DNA of 64,000 bases, taken from contig CAWJPY010000006.1 in assembly GCA_963844865.1 (NCBI GenBank), positions 600,793 through 664,792 of the forward strand, given 5' to 3'. Shown piece by piece: positions 52,679 to 62,243 of the stretch. The first letter of the stretch is position 1; every line of letters starts with the position of its first letter. The position numbers and the translations under genes were made by a program. Source of the DNA: CAWJPY01 sp963844865. GTDB taxonomy: Bacteria; Acidobacteriota; Thermoanaerobaculia; Thermoanaerobaculales; Sulfomarinibacteraceae. Below the pieces are notes generated by a model. It had not been told where the DNA came from and did no database searches. It worked only from the letters and a program-made list of their open reading frames with translations.

Positions 52679-53575
52679 ATGATGGAGCAGATGGGGACTG
52701 CGCAGCTTCCGTCGGTGTCCGTGGTGGTGCCGGTGCTCGACGCGGCGCGCACCATCGGGACGTGCCTCGAGAGTCTGCTGGCCCAGACGTACCCCCGCGC
52801 CGATACCCAGATCATCGTGGTGGACAACGGCTCCCGAGACGCAACACGAGACGTCGTTGCCCGTCATCCTGTCACCCTGCTGAGGGAGGACACGGTGCGC
52901 AGTCCCTACGCCGCCCGCAACGCCGGACTGGCCGTGGCGCGGGGCGAGATCGTCGCCTTCACCGACGGCACCTGCGTGCCCGCAGCCGACTGGATCGAGC
53001 GCGGCGTGGAGGCACTCCGCGAGCACGGTGCGGACCTGGCTGGCGGGCAGTCCGCCTTCGCCATGTCCGACCCACCCACTCTGGGAGAGATTGCGGACGC
53101 AATCCTCAATGTGGACGCGGAGGCCAGCATCGAAGCTCATCGCGCCTGCATGACCTGCAACCTGTTCGTGCGCCGGTGCGTGTTCGACACGGTTGGCGTG
53201 TTCGACGCTCACCTCCGCTCGGGAGGCGACATGCGCTGGACCCGGCGGGTGACCGATGCCGGATTCACTCTCGTCTACGCGCCGAACGCGGTGGTCTCGT
53301 ACCCGGCCCGCCGTCTCGGCGCTCTGCTGCGCAAGCAGTACCGGGTCGGCCGAGGAACCCCCGGCGTGTGGGCTACGTTCGGGATGACGCCCCCGAGAAT
53401 GGCCCTGGCCGCCGCCCGCGCCTTCCTGCCCATGCCCCCGCACCGCTTGCCGGCACGGGCTCGGCGGCGGGTCGGCCGGCTGCCCGCGGCGCGCCTGGTC
53501 GGAGCATGGTTCGTCGTCTGGATGGCCAAGGTCGTCCGTGCCGCGGGCTCGTGTCGGGGCCTATGCCGGCTCTGA
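52679..53575 (+). CDS. Glycosyltransferase family 2, altered DXD motif
   Basis: 298 residues, GT-A fold. SVSVVVPVLDAARTIGTCLE and IIVVDNGSRDATRDVVA are typical. The metal motif reads AFTDGTCVPAADW, whereas its paralogue at 54678 has AFTDADCVPHERW, so the second Asp of the DXD site is gone. The region LFVRRCVFDTVGVFDAHLRSGGDMRWTRR is normal. It may be weak, metal-independent or inactive. Starts at the ATG pair 52679/52682; ATG 52691 is also possible. Confidence 0.85.
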   Translation: MMEQMGTAQLPSVSVVVPVLDAARTIGTCLESLLAQTYPRADTQIIVVDNGSRDATRDVVARHPVTLLREDTVRSPYAARNAGLAVARGEIVAFTDGTCVPAADWIERGVEALREHGADLAGGQSAFAMSDPPTLGEIADAILNVDAEASIEAHRACMTCNLFVRRCVFDTVGVFDAHLRSGGDMRWTRRVTDAGFTLVYAPNAVVSYPARRLGALLRKQYRVGRGTPGVWATFGMTPPRMALAAARAFLPMPPHRLPARARRRVGRLPAARLVGAWFVVWMAKVVRAAGSCRGLCRL

Positions 53576-53589
53576 ACCGGTCGGCCCTC

Positions 53590-54681
53590 TCACAGCTCGA
53601 TGGACATGTCGGTCGCCCGCAGGCGGGTCACCTCGTAGAACCTCGCGGCCAGGGTCTGAGGATCCGGCGTGTTGCGGTTCATCAGGCTGCTGGTCGCATC
53701 GAAGGTGTGTGCGAGCTGGCGGTCGATCCACTCCACCGGCGAACCGAGGTGGACCGACAGCAGCGGCTGGAACGTCTCTATGGCGAGCGCCGCCTCGAAG
53801 CCCACCGGGTTGTAAGGGCCGCCGAAGGGGTTGGCCAGCGCCCCGTCGAGCCCACCCCGGGCAACGAAGCGCAGCGCGCGCCGGAAGCGACGGGACCGCC
53901 ACAGTGGATGCTCGGGCCGCCAACGGTGGAGGAGGGCGAAGGCGTACAGGTTGAACGCGTGGTAACCCACCTCCCGGGAGCGCCGGATTCGTCTCTGCCT
54001 GATACGAATCAGGGGGTGCCTGAGGCCCACCAGAAGGATCCTGGCGCTGGCACGCAACGGTTGGCGGGCCTCGTGCCGGATCCTGCCGCTGCGGCGCACC
54101 CCGAACGTCTGGGCGAGGGCTCCGTCCAGGAACCGACCAACGCGGTCTCCGATCTCGGTGTCCCCGGTCGGGTCGAGCAGGGCTCCGGCCGCCGCGAACC
54201 AGAGCTGGTGGTTGAAGGTGGGGTCGACGGTGAGGAGGCTCCCGTCCACGTCGACGCGGCGCCACAGGCCCCTGACTGGCGAGGAAGGGTGGAGGAGGAA
54301 GACCTGGGCGGCGACCTCGCGTGCACGCTCGTCGCCGAGCACCCGATGCAGCTCCACCAAGGCCTCCATGACCCACGCCTGCCCGATCAGTCCGTTGGCG
54401 GAGTCCTTCGCGGAGTTGGTCCGACAGAGGAAGGTCGCCCTGCCTGGGCGCGCACGGGGTGCCAGCAGCACCTCTCCGCCGCGCCGTGCCGCCTCGCGGA
54501 GCGACGCATTGCGGCTCAGTTCGTAGGCCTTGAGCAGGGTCACGATCCAGTGGGCCGAGTTGCGCAGAGGTGTCTCCGGATCGTCATAGGGGCCGTTGTG
54601 CCCTGCCGGGAACGAGCCGTCCGACCGCTGCAGAACCAGACCGGCCTCCGCGGTCGCCACGATCACGTCGGAGAGCCTCAC
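53590..54681 (-). CDS. Six-hairpin (alpha/alpha) protein, AglQ-like
   Basis: 363 residues. The pattern of paired helices with short loops (GSFPAGHNGPYDDPETPLRN, DSANGLIGQAWVMEALVEL, VDPTFNHQLWFAAAGALLD) fits six-hairpin glycosidase-like folds; the best resemblance is the AglQ group found in glycosylation clusters. Enzyme activity (epimerase, lyase or hydrolase) is not known. GTG 54681 overlaps the stop of the GT2 gene upstream. It is convergent with the other GT2 gene. Confidence 0.65.
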   Translation of the reverse strand: MRLSDVIVATAEAGLVLQRSDGSFPAGHNGPYDDPETPLRNSAHWIVTLLKAYELSRNASLREAARRGGEVLLAPRARPGRATFLCRTNSAKDSANGLIGQAWVMEALVELHRVLGDERAREVAAQVFLLHPSSPVRGLWRRVDVDGSLLTVDPTFNHQLWFAAAGALLDPTGDTEIGDRVGRFLDGALAQTFGVRRSGRIRHEARQPLRASARILLVGLRHPLIRIRQRRIRRSREVGYHAFNLYAFALLHRWRPEHPLWRSRRFRRALRFVARGGLDGALANPFGGPYNPVGFEAALAIETFQPLLSVHLGSPVEWIDRQLAHTFDATSSLMNRNTPDPQTLAARFYEVTRLRATDMSIEL

Positions 54682-55646
54682 CCGTCGGTCTCCTCGGAAC
54701 GCAGGCGCGGAAGGCCGAACAGGATCCCGGCGGCGGTCGCCACGCGGCAGATCGATGCCGCCGTCCACACCCGCAACGTGTTCGCCGACGACACCTCCTG
54801 ACCCTTATCGCGCAATCTGGCGCGGAGTTCTGACGGCCGCAAGGGCATCAGCAGGGAGAAAGCCTGCCGTGTGCCGGCCGCGGCGCCGAGCAGCGAGGCT
54901 TGCCCGACGCCGACCCGGATCTGCTTCCGCACGAGAGCCCCGAGGCGGCGCGCGGGATGGCGAACCTCCGCATCGGCTGCATACACGAGTCGAAATCCAG
55001 CCGCCGTCGCACGTGCCGTCCATGCGACGTCGCCGCCGGAGGGTGCTGCCGTGGGGAAAGCACCGATGGCATCGACAACCTCTCGTCGAACGAACAGATT
55101 GGCGGTCTTGGCCACCCCACGCGCACGGATACTGTCGGCCATCTGCATGTTGGTGATCGAGTCCCAGATCTCGGCGCCAGTCGGCTTGAACCCGAGATCG
55201 AAGCGCACCCGGCCACCTGCTAGGTGCGCCCCCTCGTCGAGCAGCGAGCGCACGCCGGCCTCCACCCATCGCTCGTGAGGCACGCAGTCGGCGTCGGTGA
55301 AGGCCAGGACGTCGCCGCTGGACTCCGCCAGCCCGCGATTCCTTGCGGCATAGGAGTTCCGAACCGACGTCTCGCGCAGCGCCTTGACGCCCAGCTCGCA
55401 AATCACCTCCCAGGTGTCGTTCGTGGAATCGTTGTCGACGACCAGGATCTCGAGACATTCGCGGGAGTAGGATTGACGCCGCAGCTCCTCCACGCAGCGG
55501 CGAATTCCGCGTGGATCGTTGCGCACCGGGATGATCACGCTAACGATCGGTCGCGGTCCCCAGTCGTCACAGGAAGAAGCGCCCTGCGCTGCACCCCGCG
55601 GACCAGAGGCCTGAAATGATCGCGGACCCTTCTCACCGGTTACCAC
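54678..55646 (-). CDS. Glycosyltransferase family 2
   Basis: About 322 residues. GT-A fold with VSVIIPVRNDPRGIRRCVEE, LEILVVDNDSTNDTWEV and intact DXD in AFTDADCVPHERW. The C-terminal part has LFVRREVVDAIGAFPTAAPS and RHPARRLGALVRKQIRVGVG, all shared with the gene at 52679. GTG 55646 is preceded by GGAGGAAGAGAGG; the open frame extends to 55778. Coupled to the AglQ-like gene by GTGA. Confidence 0.88.
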   Translation of the reverse strand: MVTGEKGPRSFQASGPRGAAQGASSCDDWGPRPIVSVIIPVRNDPRGIRRCVEELRRQSYSRECLEILVVDNDSTNDTWEVICELGVKALRETSVRNSYAARNRGLAESSGDVLAFTDADCVPHERWVEAGVRSLLDEGAHLAGGRVRFDLGFKPTGAEIWDSITNMQMADSIRARGVAKTANLFVRREVVDAIGAFPTAAPSGGDVAWTARATAAGFRLVYAADAEVRHPARRLGALVRKQIRVGVGQASLLGAAAGTRQAFSLLMPLRPSELRARLRDKGQEVSSANTLRVWTAASICRVATAAGILFGLPRLRSEETDG

Positions 55647-55859
55647 AAACGGCGTCCTCTCTTCCTCCGATGATACTGATAGTCCTGACCAGACAAGTCG
55701 CCTCCCGAAGTAGCGACATTGGGCGACGACCTGCGTCAAGGTGGATGCTGGACGACATCCTGCCAGAGGGGCAGCCATGTTTCTTGCGAAGGCCGTAGTA
55801 AGCTGGGGACCGTCGGGTATCGCGGTCCTGAAGTGGGATCTTCGAGTCGCTTGTCCTTG

Positions 55860-56912
55860 TCAGATGCCCACATCTTGAAGGGCGGTGCGCAGGTTCTCAA
55901 GAGATTGTCGTAACAGCTGGCGTCGCCGACAGTGGAGGCCGTCCACCATCGTTCGGCGCGCATCGTCCCGTAGATTGAGAGCCGCCTCCATGGCATGGCC
56001 GAGCCCTCCGTCACCGTACGTGATGCAGAGTGCCTGTAGCCCGCTCAGCTCGGCGAGACGATGGTGGATGATCGGTATCCGTCCTGTTCCCAGGGCCATT
56101 GATATAGAGGAGGAGATCTTGTCTTCGAAATAGGGGGCAAAGATGGGCGAAGTCGTGTCGACAAGAGCCAGTATGAAACCGCTGGACGCGATGCCGTCAA
56201 TCGAGGCCGTGTAGCTGAAGGCGTCGATCACCGGTTGTGTCACGTATGCCTCCAGGCGTCGCTGTCGGATGACGCGGCGCAAACGTAGCCCGTCAAGGTC
56301 GCGGTCGCCTCCCATCAACACGACCTCGAAACCTGGTGTGTTCTCCAACACGAGTTCCGACACGGCATCTAGGAGGCTCCAGTAGTTGCGGCGCTTGAAG
56401 TCGACTCTGCCTTGGACACAGAAGCGCCGCCAGTCCGGGCGATACGCCTCGGCCCGCTCCGTCACCATCACAGGCGCGACCCAGCGCCTGTTGAGCACCT
56501 CCGCACAACCCTCAGCCACGTGCTTGGCGAGGGTAACTGCAGTTCGCCCCTTCTCCCTGAAGAACGCTCGGTAATCGTGGTCTTCCTCCAAGAGGATGGC
56601 GTTGTGAACCACGCCCACCAGCCGTACCCGAATGCCTCTCAGGCTGCGGAGCACAGGCTTTGGCTCGACGCTTGTCGCCACGACTAGGTCATACTCGGCG
56701 AGGTTACGAAGCTTGAGCCACGCTCGAGTGGCGGGCGATTCCAGGACATGCAAGCGATACCGGAGGCCCGGGCAACTCTGGAAGGGTCCACGCTGAAGGA
56801 GTTCGCGGCGCAGGTAGACGTCGACATCACCGACCAGCTGGTTCAGGAGATACACAAAGGTCGGTAGGGTTTCTCCGTGCCAACAGTTGAACTCGACGAG
56901 AGCGCATCGCAT
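55860..56912 (-). CDS. Glycosyltransferase-like protein (GT-B), paralogue of the next gene
   Basis: 350 residues. Starts MRCALVEFNCWHGETLPTFV; the second half has FCVQGRVDFKRRNYWSLLDA, VVLMGGDRDLDGLRLR and ITYGDGGLGHAMEAAL. It is like GT4 but lacks a clear EX7E. Near-identical layout with the neighbour at 56947 shows a tandem duplication. Base composition is less GC-rich than in the core genes. Confidence 0.78.
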   Translation of the reverse strand: MRCALVEFNCWHGETLPTFVYLLNQLVGDVDVYLRRELLQRGPFQSCPGLRYRLHVLESPATRAWLKLRNLAEYDLVVATSVEPKPVLRSLRGIRVRLVGVVHNAILLEEDHDYRAFFREKGRTAVTLAKHVAEGCAEVLNRRWVAPVMVTERAEAYRPDWRRFCVQGRVDFKRRNYWSLLDAVSELVLENTPGFEVVLMGGDRDLDGLRLRRVIRQRRLEAYVTQPVIDAFSYTASIDGIASSGFILALVDTTSPIFAPYFEDKISSSISMALGTGRIPIIHHRLAELSGLQALCITYGDGGLGHAMEAALNLRDDARRTMVDGLHCRRRQLLRQSLENLRTALQDVGI

Positions 56913-56946
56913 GTCCCGCTCGCTTCTCCTGTAACTGTCGACTATT

Positions 56947-58017
56947 TCATTGGCATGCCCGGCTGGCGAGGAGCCCGAGATCGTACATGGTACTTCCCAA
57001 ATTGCTGACCGAGTCCTTGAGGAGTGACGCGCGGCGATTCTGCAGACAGGAAACCATTCGTGTTCTGTCGTCAGCCGTGAGGCTCATTGCGCGGCGCATG
57101 GCGTCAGCCAATCCTCCGTCCTCGTACATCACCGCCATGTCCTCGACTCCGTAGAGCCTGGCGATGGCCTCGTGGACAACCGGGATACGCGCGGTGGCGA
57201 TCGCCAGGGCGAGAGACGTGGTGATCTTCTCCCCGAGGTACGGCTGGAAGAGAAACGACGTCGAGTCGACCAGGGGCAGGATGAAGGCCGCCTCCTTGAC
57301 GGTGTCAAGATACTCCCGGTACCGATATTTCTCACCAACGATGTCGATCATGTCCCCCAGACCTCGTCGTGCAACCTCCCTCCGAAAGCGGACGCCGTCC
57401 AGATCGTAGTCTTTCCCGACCACGGTGACTGAGAAGTCAGTCACCCCTGCGGCATCGAGCTCTCCAGCCGCGTCCAGGAGCGATCCGTAGTTGCGTCGTC
57501 GGAGATCGATCTTGCCTTGGACGCAGAACCTGTCGATGCTTGCCCGCTGGAGCTCAAGATCCTCCGTGACGTGGACCGGCGCTACCCAGCTGGGCGTCGC
57601 CTCATCTCCGAGCCAGGGCAGAATATGGGGGGCAAGGACAAGCGCGCGTCGTGACTCGGATGAGAAGAAGGAGGGGAACTTCGAACCTCGGATCATCAGG
57701 ATCGGGTCGTGGACTACGCCGATGATCGGGACGTCGAGCCGCGATAACCTGTGGAGAACAGAGATTGGATCGACGGAGTTGGCGACGACCAGGTCATAAC
57801 CGCGGAACCGGCGAAGCTTGAGGCGCAACCTCGTCGTGAGGTCCTCGACGCAGTGAGGCCTGTACCGAAGACTGGGGCATGGCTCGAACGGGCGTCGCGC
57901 GAGAACGTCCGCACGTGCGTACACGTCGACAGTGACATCGAGCTCATTCAACAGGTGAACGAACGTCGCCAGCGTCCCACCGTGAAAGGGGTTGAACTCC
58001 ACAAGCGCGCATCGCAT
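56947..58017 (-). CDS. Glycosyltransferase-like protein (GT-B), paralogue of the previous gene
   Basis: 356 residues. ATG 58017 starts MRCALVEFNPFHGGTLATFV, the same as its neighbour; the open frame to 58131 is ignored. Shared patterns are FCVQGKIDLRRRNYGSLLDA, VTVVGKDYDLDGVRFRR and MYEDGGLADAMRRAM. It lies 34 nt upstream of the first copy. The two may add similar sugars at different steps. Confidence 0.78.
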   Translation of the reverse strand: MRCALVEFNPFHGGTLATFVHLLNELDVTVDVYARADVLARRPFEPCPSLRYRPHCVEDLTTRLRLKLRRFRGYDLVVANSVDPISVLHRLSRLDVPIIGVVHDPILMIRGSKFPSFFSSESRRALVLAPHILPWLGDEATPSWVAPVHVTEDLELQRASIDRFCVQGKIDLRRRNYGSLLDAAGELDAAGVTDFSVTVVGKDYDLDGVRFRREVARRGLGDMIDIVGEKYRYREYLDTVKEAAFILPLVDSTSFLFQPYLGEKITTSLALAIATARIPVVHEAIARLYGVEDMAVMYEDGGLADAMRRAMSLTADDRTRMVSCLQNRRASLLKDSVSNLGSTMYDLGLLASRACQ

Positions 58018-58206
58018 GCTGTAGGCATGGTATCGGAAACCGGAGAATGATGTCCTCAGAGGCGAACGTGGTGCGTCCGGACGGGGTGCGACAGTGTAGT
58101 CTACTCGAGGCGGCCAAGGGTAGATCGTCAACCTGTGCGCCAGCGCTGATGCAGTCGCGAGCGGGAGTGGAGCTCAGGACAGGTCAACCCGGCTTGGGGG
58201 AGACCG

Positions 58207-58977
58207 ATGGATATTTCCACCATACGGCAGGAGCTGGGGAGCCTCCCCCACATGACCTTCGACCAGGCAACCGTGATGACAGATCTGATATTGGAGCACC
58301 GGTTTACCGAGGTGCTCGAGCTCGGCTTCGCGCATGGAGTCTCGACGTGCTACATGGCAGGAGCACTGGACGAGATCGGCGAGGGAACGATCACCACCAT
58401 CGACCTGTTGTCTGCGCGGGAACGCCATCCCAATGCCGAGCAGCTCCTCGCTCGGCTCGGGTTGGCCAAGTACGCCAGAGTCTTTTACGAGCCCACCTGT
58501 TACACGTGGCGACTGATGAGGATGCTCGAGGAGGGCTGCCCGCCGCGTTTCGACCTGTGTTACATCGACGGAGCCCACAACTGGTTCACCGACGGCTTCG
58601 CTTTCTTCCTCGTCGACAAGCTGCTGAGGCCCGGCGGGCTGATCATCTTCGATGATGTGGACTGGACGTACGCGAAGAGCCCAGCGTTGGGGCAGACCGA
58701 CCGAGTGAAGAAGATGCCGGTCGACCAACAAACCACGCCCCAAGTCCGAAAGATTTACGAGCTACTGGTCAAGCCGCATCCGTCGTACGAGGCGTTCATG
58801 GTACGGGATGGCTGGGCATATGCGCGCAAGAGGCAGTCATCCCCCGACGGAGCCGGCGATCTGCCGCGTACCGAGATGGTGTACACGACCAAGTACGTAC
58901 ACGTAGGCGTCGGCCGCCTCGCAAGCACGATTTGGAGGCGAGCCGTCTCGACTCTTCGCGCGCGCCGCCGCACCTAG
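58207..58977 (+). CDS. Class I SAM-dependent methyltransferase
   Basis: 256 residues. VLELGFAHGVSTCYMAGAL is the SAM loop, TITTIDLLSARERHPNAEQ the acidic strand, FDLCYIDGAHNWFTDGFAFF motif II and LLRPGGLIIFDDVDW motif III. It is of the Methyltransf_24 type often found in glycan clusters, where it might methylate a sugar. Divergent from the glycosyltransferases, with 189 nt between them. Confidence 0.85.
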   Translation: MDISTIRQELGSLPHMTFDQATVMTDLILEHRFTEVLELGFAHGVSTCYMAGALDEIGEGTITTIDLLSARERHPNAEQLLARLGLAKYARVFYEPTCYTWRLMRMLEEGCPPRFDLCYIDGAHNWFTDGFAFFLVDKLLRPGGLIIFDDVDWTYAKSPALGQTDRVKKMPVDQQTTPQVRKIYELLVKPHPSYEAFMVRDGWAYARKRQSSPDGAGDLPRTEMVYTTKYVHVGVGRLASTIWRRAVSTLRARRRT

Positions 58978-59325
58978 GTGGCCCCTGGTAGGTGGCGAGC
59001 TCAGCGCCCAGAAGAGCTTTGCTCGCCCTCGGCCTCTTCGTGCGCAACCGGTAGAAGCTGGTCCTGAGCATCGCGGGCTCTCGCGTTACGCCCATGATTC
59101 GATCTCACGGCGAGGTTGGGAACAGTGAGAAGGGTACAATCGGGACTTGTGAGGAAGGACCCTCCGTACTTCCGACCCGCCGAAGTGGCCCGCTTGCCCG
59201 CTGACCGCGGCGAGGACGGAGAGGATGTCCGTTGGCGGCTGAGAGCTGGCTTCACTCAGCGTGTACGGCTGATCGGGTGGGTGGACCTGAAGAACGTCGA
59301 GGCCACGCGACTTCGCGCCTGACAC
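58978..59325 (+). other. Gap before the second exporter, possibly with a small ORF
   Basis: Mostly without recognisable signals. TACAAT at 59135-59140 may be a -10 box, but no -35 fits. One small frame with coding-like third positions lies near the end. Confidence 0.5.
59149..59322 (+). CDS. Possible small protein of 57 residues
   Basis: Starts VRKDPPYFRPAEVARLPADR and ends 3 nt before the Wzm start. About three quarters of third codon positions are G or C, which fits coding, but I know no relative. It could be a fragment of an older gene. Confidence 0.3.
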   Translation: MRKDPPYFRPAEVARLPADRGEDGEDVRWRLRAGFTQRVRLIGWVDLKNVEATRLRA

Positions 59326-60225
59326 ATGAGCGGGACGACTACGTTGACCACGAATGCCCACGAGCAGGACGGGAGCGCCGGGGTGATGACGCCGGTGACC
59401 GTGATCGAGCCTTCGCGTGGCTGGGTCGCGCTGAGGCTGCGTGACCTCTGGGAATATCGCGAACTCCTCTACTTCCTCGTGTGGCGCGACGTGAAGCTGC
59501 GGTACAAGCAGACCCTGTTGGGGGCGGCGTGGGCAATCCTGCAGCCAAGTCTCACCATGGTCGTCTTCACCATCTTCTTCGGCCGCCTCGCCGGCATCGG
59601 CTCCGAGGGTGTTCCCTATCCTGTCTTCTCGTACGCCGCCCTGCTGCCCTGGACCTTCTTCGCCCAGGGTTTGACCCAGTCCTCCAACAGCCTGGTGGGT
59701 TCGTCGCACCTCATCACCAAGGTCTACTTCCCGCGGCTCGTGATTCCCCTCGCCTCGATCCTCGCCGGGACCGTGGACTTCGCCCTCGCGTTCGTAGTTC
59801 TGGCTGGCCTCATGGCCTTCTATGGAATCGCTCCCACGGTTGCGATGGCTGCTCTGCCGGCTTTGCTGGTCTTAGCGTTCGTGACCGCCCTGGGTGCTGG
59901 TACCTGGCTCTCCGCGCTCAACGTCGAGTACCGAGACGTCCGCTTTGTAGTGCCCTTCTTCGTCCAGATCTGGCTCTTTGTCACTCCGGTGATCTACCCG
60001 GCGAAGGCGGTGATGGGCAAGCTCCAAGAACTGGGTCTGCCGGGTTGGCTGTACGGTCTCAATCCCATGGTTGGCGTCGTGGAGGGATTTCGCTGGGCGC
60101 TGCTCGGTATCGGCACCCCGCCAGGCCCGGTGATCTGGGCGAGCGCCGTGGTGGCTGTCATCCTGCTGATCACGGGTGCGGCCTACTTCCGACGGGTGGA
60201 AAAGACCTTCGCCGACGTGGTGTAG
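59326..60225 (+). CDS. Polysaccharide ABC exporter permease (Wzm/TagG-like), second copy
   Basis: 299 residues. A soluble N-terminus is followed by FLVWRDVKLRYKQTLLGAAW, AILQPSLTMVVFTIFFG and six membrane helices; LNPMVGVVEGFRWALLG marks the end region. It is closer to the TagG/RfbA type than the first copy. It lies 7 nt before its ATPase. Confidence 0.93.
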   Translation: MSGTTTLTTNAHEQDGSAGVMTPVTVIEPSRGWVALRLRDLWEYRELLYFLVWRDVKLRYKQTLLGAAWAILQPSLTMVVFTIFFGRLAGIGSEGVPYPVFSYAALLPWTFFAQGLTQSSNSLVGSSHLITKVYFPRLVIPLASILAGTVDFALAFVVLAGLMAFYGIAPTVAMAALPALLVLAFVTALGAGTWLSALNVEYRDVRFVVPFFVQIWLFVTPVIYPAKAVMGKLQELGLPGWLYGLNPMVGVVEGFRWALLGIGTPPGPVIWASAVVAVILLITGAAYFRRVEKTFADVV

Positions 60226-60232
60226 TGTACTG

Positions 60233-61474
60233 ATGGCAAACGACGTGGCGATCCGCGTAGACGATCTCGGAAAGTGCTACCGACTGGGCGAGCGCGGCAC
60301 CTCGTACCGTACCCTTCGCGAGGCGATCATGGGGATCGGAGGTGCACTGCGCCGGCGCGCCAACCGTGCGGACACGATCTGGGCACTCAAAGACATCGAC
60401 CTCGAGGTCCGCCACGGCGAGGTTTTGGGCATTATTGGGCACAACGGCGCCGGCAAGACCACGCTCCTGAAGGTGCTTTCCCGTATCACCGAGCCCACCA
60501 CCGGTCGGGTGGAGCTGTACGGGCGCGTAGGCTCGCTGCTCGAGGTCGGCACCGGCTTCCATCCCGAGCTGACGGGGCGCGAGAACATCTACCTGAACGG
60601 CGCCATCCTCGGCATGAGGAAGGCAGAGATTCAACGCAAGTTCGATGAGATTGTCGCTTTTGCAGAGGTCGAGCGCTTTCTCGACACCCCTGTGAAGCAC
60701 TACTCGTCAGGCATGTATGTGCGCCTCGCGTTCGCGGTGGCCGCCCACCTCGAGCCCGAGATCCTCCTGGTGGACGAGGTCCTCTCGGTGGGGGACGCGG
60801 CATTCCAGAGGAAATGCCTGGGGAAGATGGGGGAGGTGGCTGGTGAGGGGCGCACGGTCCTGTTCGTGAGCCACAATATGGGGGCGGTCCGAGCCCTGTG
60901 CGATAGGGTTGCTGTACTCTGGGATGGGAAGGTTCGACTCGAATCGGACCCACCAACGGCGATCTCCGTCTATCTCGAGTCATTCTCTACTCCCAAGACT
61001 CAGACACGAGTGGTATCCCTCGCCGGTGGGGCGATTGTTCTGAACCAGTTCCTGGTGACAGCGAGCGGTAGTGCTCCCGAAGTGTTCACCAACGACTGTG
61101 CCGTTGACGTGCGTCTCCGCATCGCCGTTCGAAAAGAAATCGCCAATCTCTCGGTTGGGTTCACTCTTGTGTCTGCCCTAGGCTCAGTAGTTCTCAGCTC
61201 GTGCCATGCAGACAGCGTCCATTCGATGGGCCAGACCCAGACGCGGTTCCTCCCGGGTGATTACGAGTTTCATTCGACCATCCCTCCCCTACTCATGAAT
61301 GAAGGCACGTACTTCATTGGTCCTGTTCTTCAAGACCCTGGCAAAGAGATCTTCATTGACGAGCCATTCTGGTGTCGGTTTTCTGTCGCACGACGTACGC
61401 CTAAGACAGGCGCCGGTAAGAGACCTGGTTCGCTGCTTGTCTACTTGCCATGGTCCATATCGAAAGTTGAATGA
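60233..61474 (+). CDS. Polysaccharide ABC exporter ATPase (Wzt-like), second copy
   Basis: 413 residues. Walker A GHNGAGKTT, signature YSSGMYVRLAF, Walker B ILLVDEVLSVGDAAF and the switch VSHNMGAVR. The Wzt C-terminal domain (about 250-400) differs from the first copy and its DNA is visibly richer in A and T than the ATPase half, so it may have been exchanged. ATG 60233 is chosen over the open frame upstream. The methyltransferase follows after 6 nt. Confidence 0.93.
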   Translation: MANDVAIRVDDLGKCYRLGERGTSYRTLREAIMGIGGALRRRANRADTIWALKDIDLEVRHGEVLGIIGHNGAGKTTLLKVLSRITEPTTGRVELYGRVGSLLEVGTGFHPELTGRENIYLNGAILGMRKAEIQRKFDEIVAFAEVERFLDTPVKHYSSGMYVRLAFAVAAHLEPEILLVDEVLSVGDAAFQRKCLGKMGEVAGEGRTVLFVSHNMGAVRALCDRVAVLWDGKVRLESDPPTAISVYLESFSTPKTQTRVVSLAGGAIVLNQFLVTASGSAPEVFTNDCAVDVRLRIAVRKEIANLSVGFTLVSALGSVVLSSCHADSVHSMGQTQTRFLPGDYEFHSTIPPLLMNEGTYFIGPVLQDPGKEIFIDEPFWCRFSVARRTPKTGAGKRPGSLLVYLPWSISKVE

Positions 61475-61480
61475 GGTCGA

Positions 61481-62236
61481 ATGTCAACAGCAGAATTTCT
61501 ACGGACCGCAGCACGAAGGCCTTCAAAACTGGCCTCGTACCTTGAGTACGTTGTTCATGCTCCTGTTCCGGCTAAATTGAAGATTTTGCGCTTGAGAGAA
61601 GTCAGGCGCAAGTATGCTGGTGCAGGTATGGGCTACCAGCCGATTCCGGTGTGTGGCTTCCGTGATATTGAGTTTGAGCGCCCGTGTCACACACGACTGC
61701 TGGCAATCCTCGACTGGAAGAGTGCACCGCCATCGTCAGTGCTCGACCTAGGCTGCAATCGAGGATTTTTTCCACTCGCTCTTCGTAACATTTGGAGGAG
61801 AACGAACTTTCTTGGTGTTGACGCGAATCCTCGGCTCATCGAAGCTTCGAATGCGCTGGTTGAACTCATGGGCTATACCAGACTGCGATTCGAATGTCGA
61901 AAAATCGGCGAAGAAGGTAGTGTGCCGCAGCAGCAATTTGACGTCGTCCTTTGCCTCTCGCTCTTGCACCATATTTTTGCTGCGATGGGTCGTTTAGGCG
62001 GATGTGAGGTATTGAAGAGAGTCACGGACACCGTGAATCATCACCTCGTTTTCGAACTTCCCCATGACGATGAAAGAGCGTCGTGGCATGGAGGGTATAT
62101 CAAAGCACTGCCTGGCGGAGCGGAGAGCCTCATCGAGATCCTGGGAAACTTCGGGTTTCGCGACTTCAAGGCAATAGGGGCGACAAGAAGCCATCTAGCT
62201 GACGTGACGCGCGATCTCTGGGTGGCTATGAAGTGA
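61481..62236 (+). CDS. Class I SAM-dependent methyltransferase
   Basis: 251 residues. SVLDLGCNRGFFPLALRNIW is the SAM loop, FLGVDANPRLIEASNAL the acid strand and FDVVLCLSLLHHIFAAMGR motif II. The DNA is AT-richer than the genome average, like the end of the preceding gene. In this position some Wzt partners terminate O-chains by methylation, so a chain-capping role is possible. Confidence 0.83.
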   Translation: MSTAEFLRTAARRPSKLASYLEYVVHAPVPAKLKILRLREVRRKYAGAGMGYQPIPVCGFRDIEFERPCHTRLLAILDWKSAPPSSVLDLGCNRGFFPLALRNIWRRTNFLGVDANPRLIEASNALVELMGYTRLRFECRKIGEEGSVPQQQFDVVLCLSLLHHIFAAMGRLGGCEVLKRVTDTVNHHLVFELPHDDERASWHGGYIKALPGGAESLIEILGNFGFRDFKAIGATRSHLADVTRDLWVAMK

Positions 62237-62243
62237 TAAGCCC

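Noticed and set aside
59116..59140. Promoter TTGGGA...TACAAT before the second exporter
   Set aside because: The spacer is only 13 nt, too short for a sigma-70 promoter.
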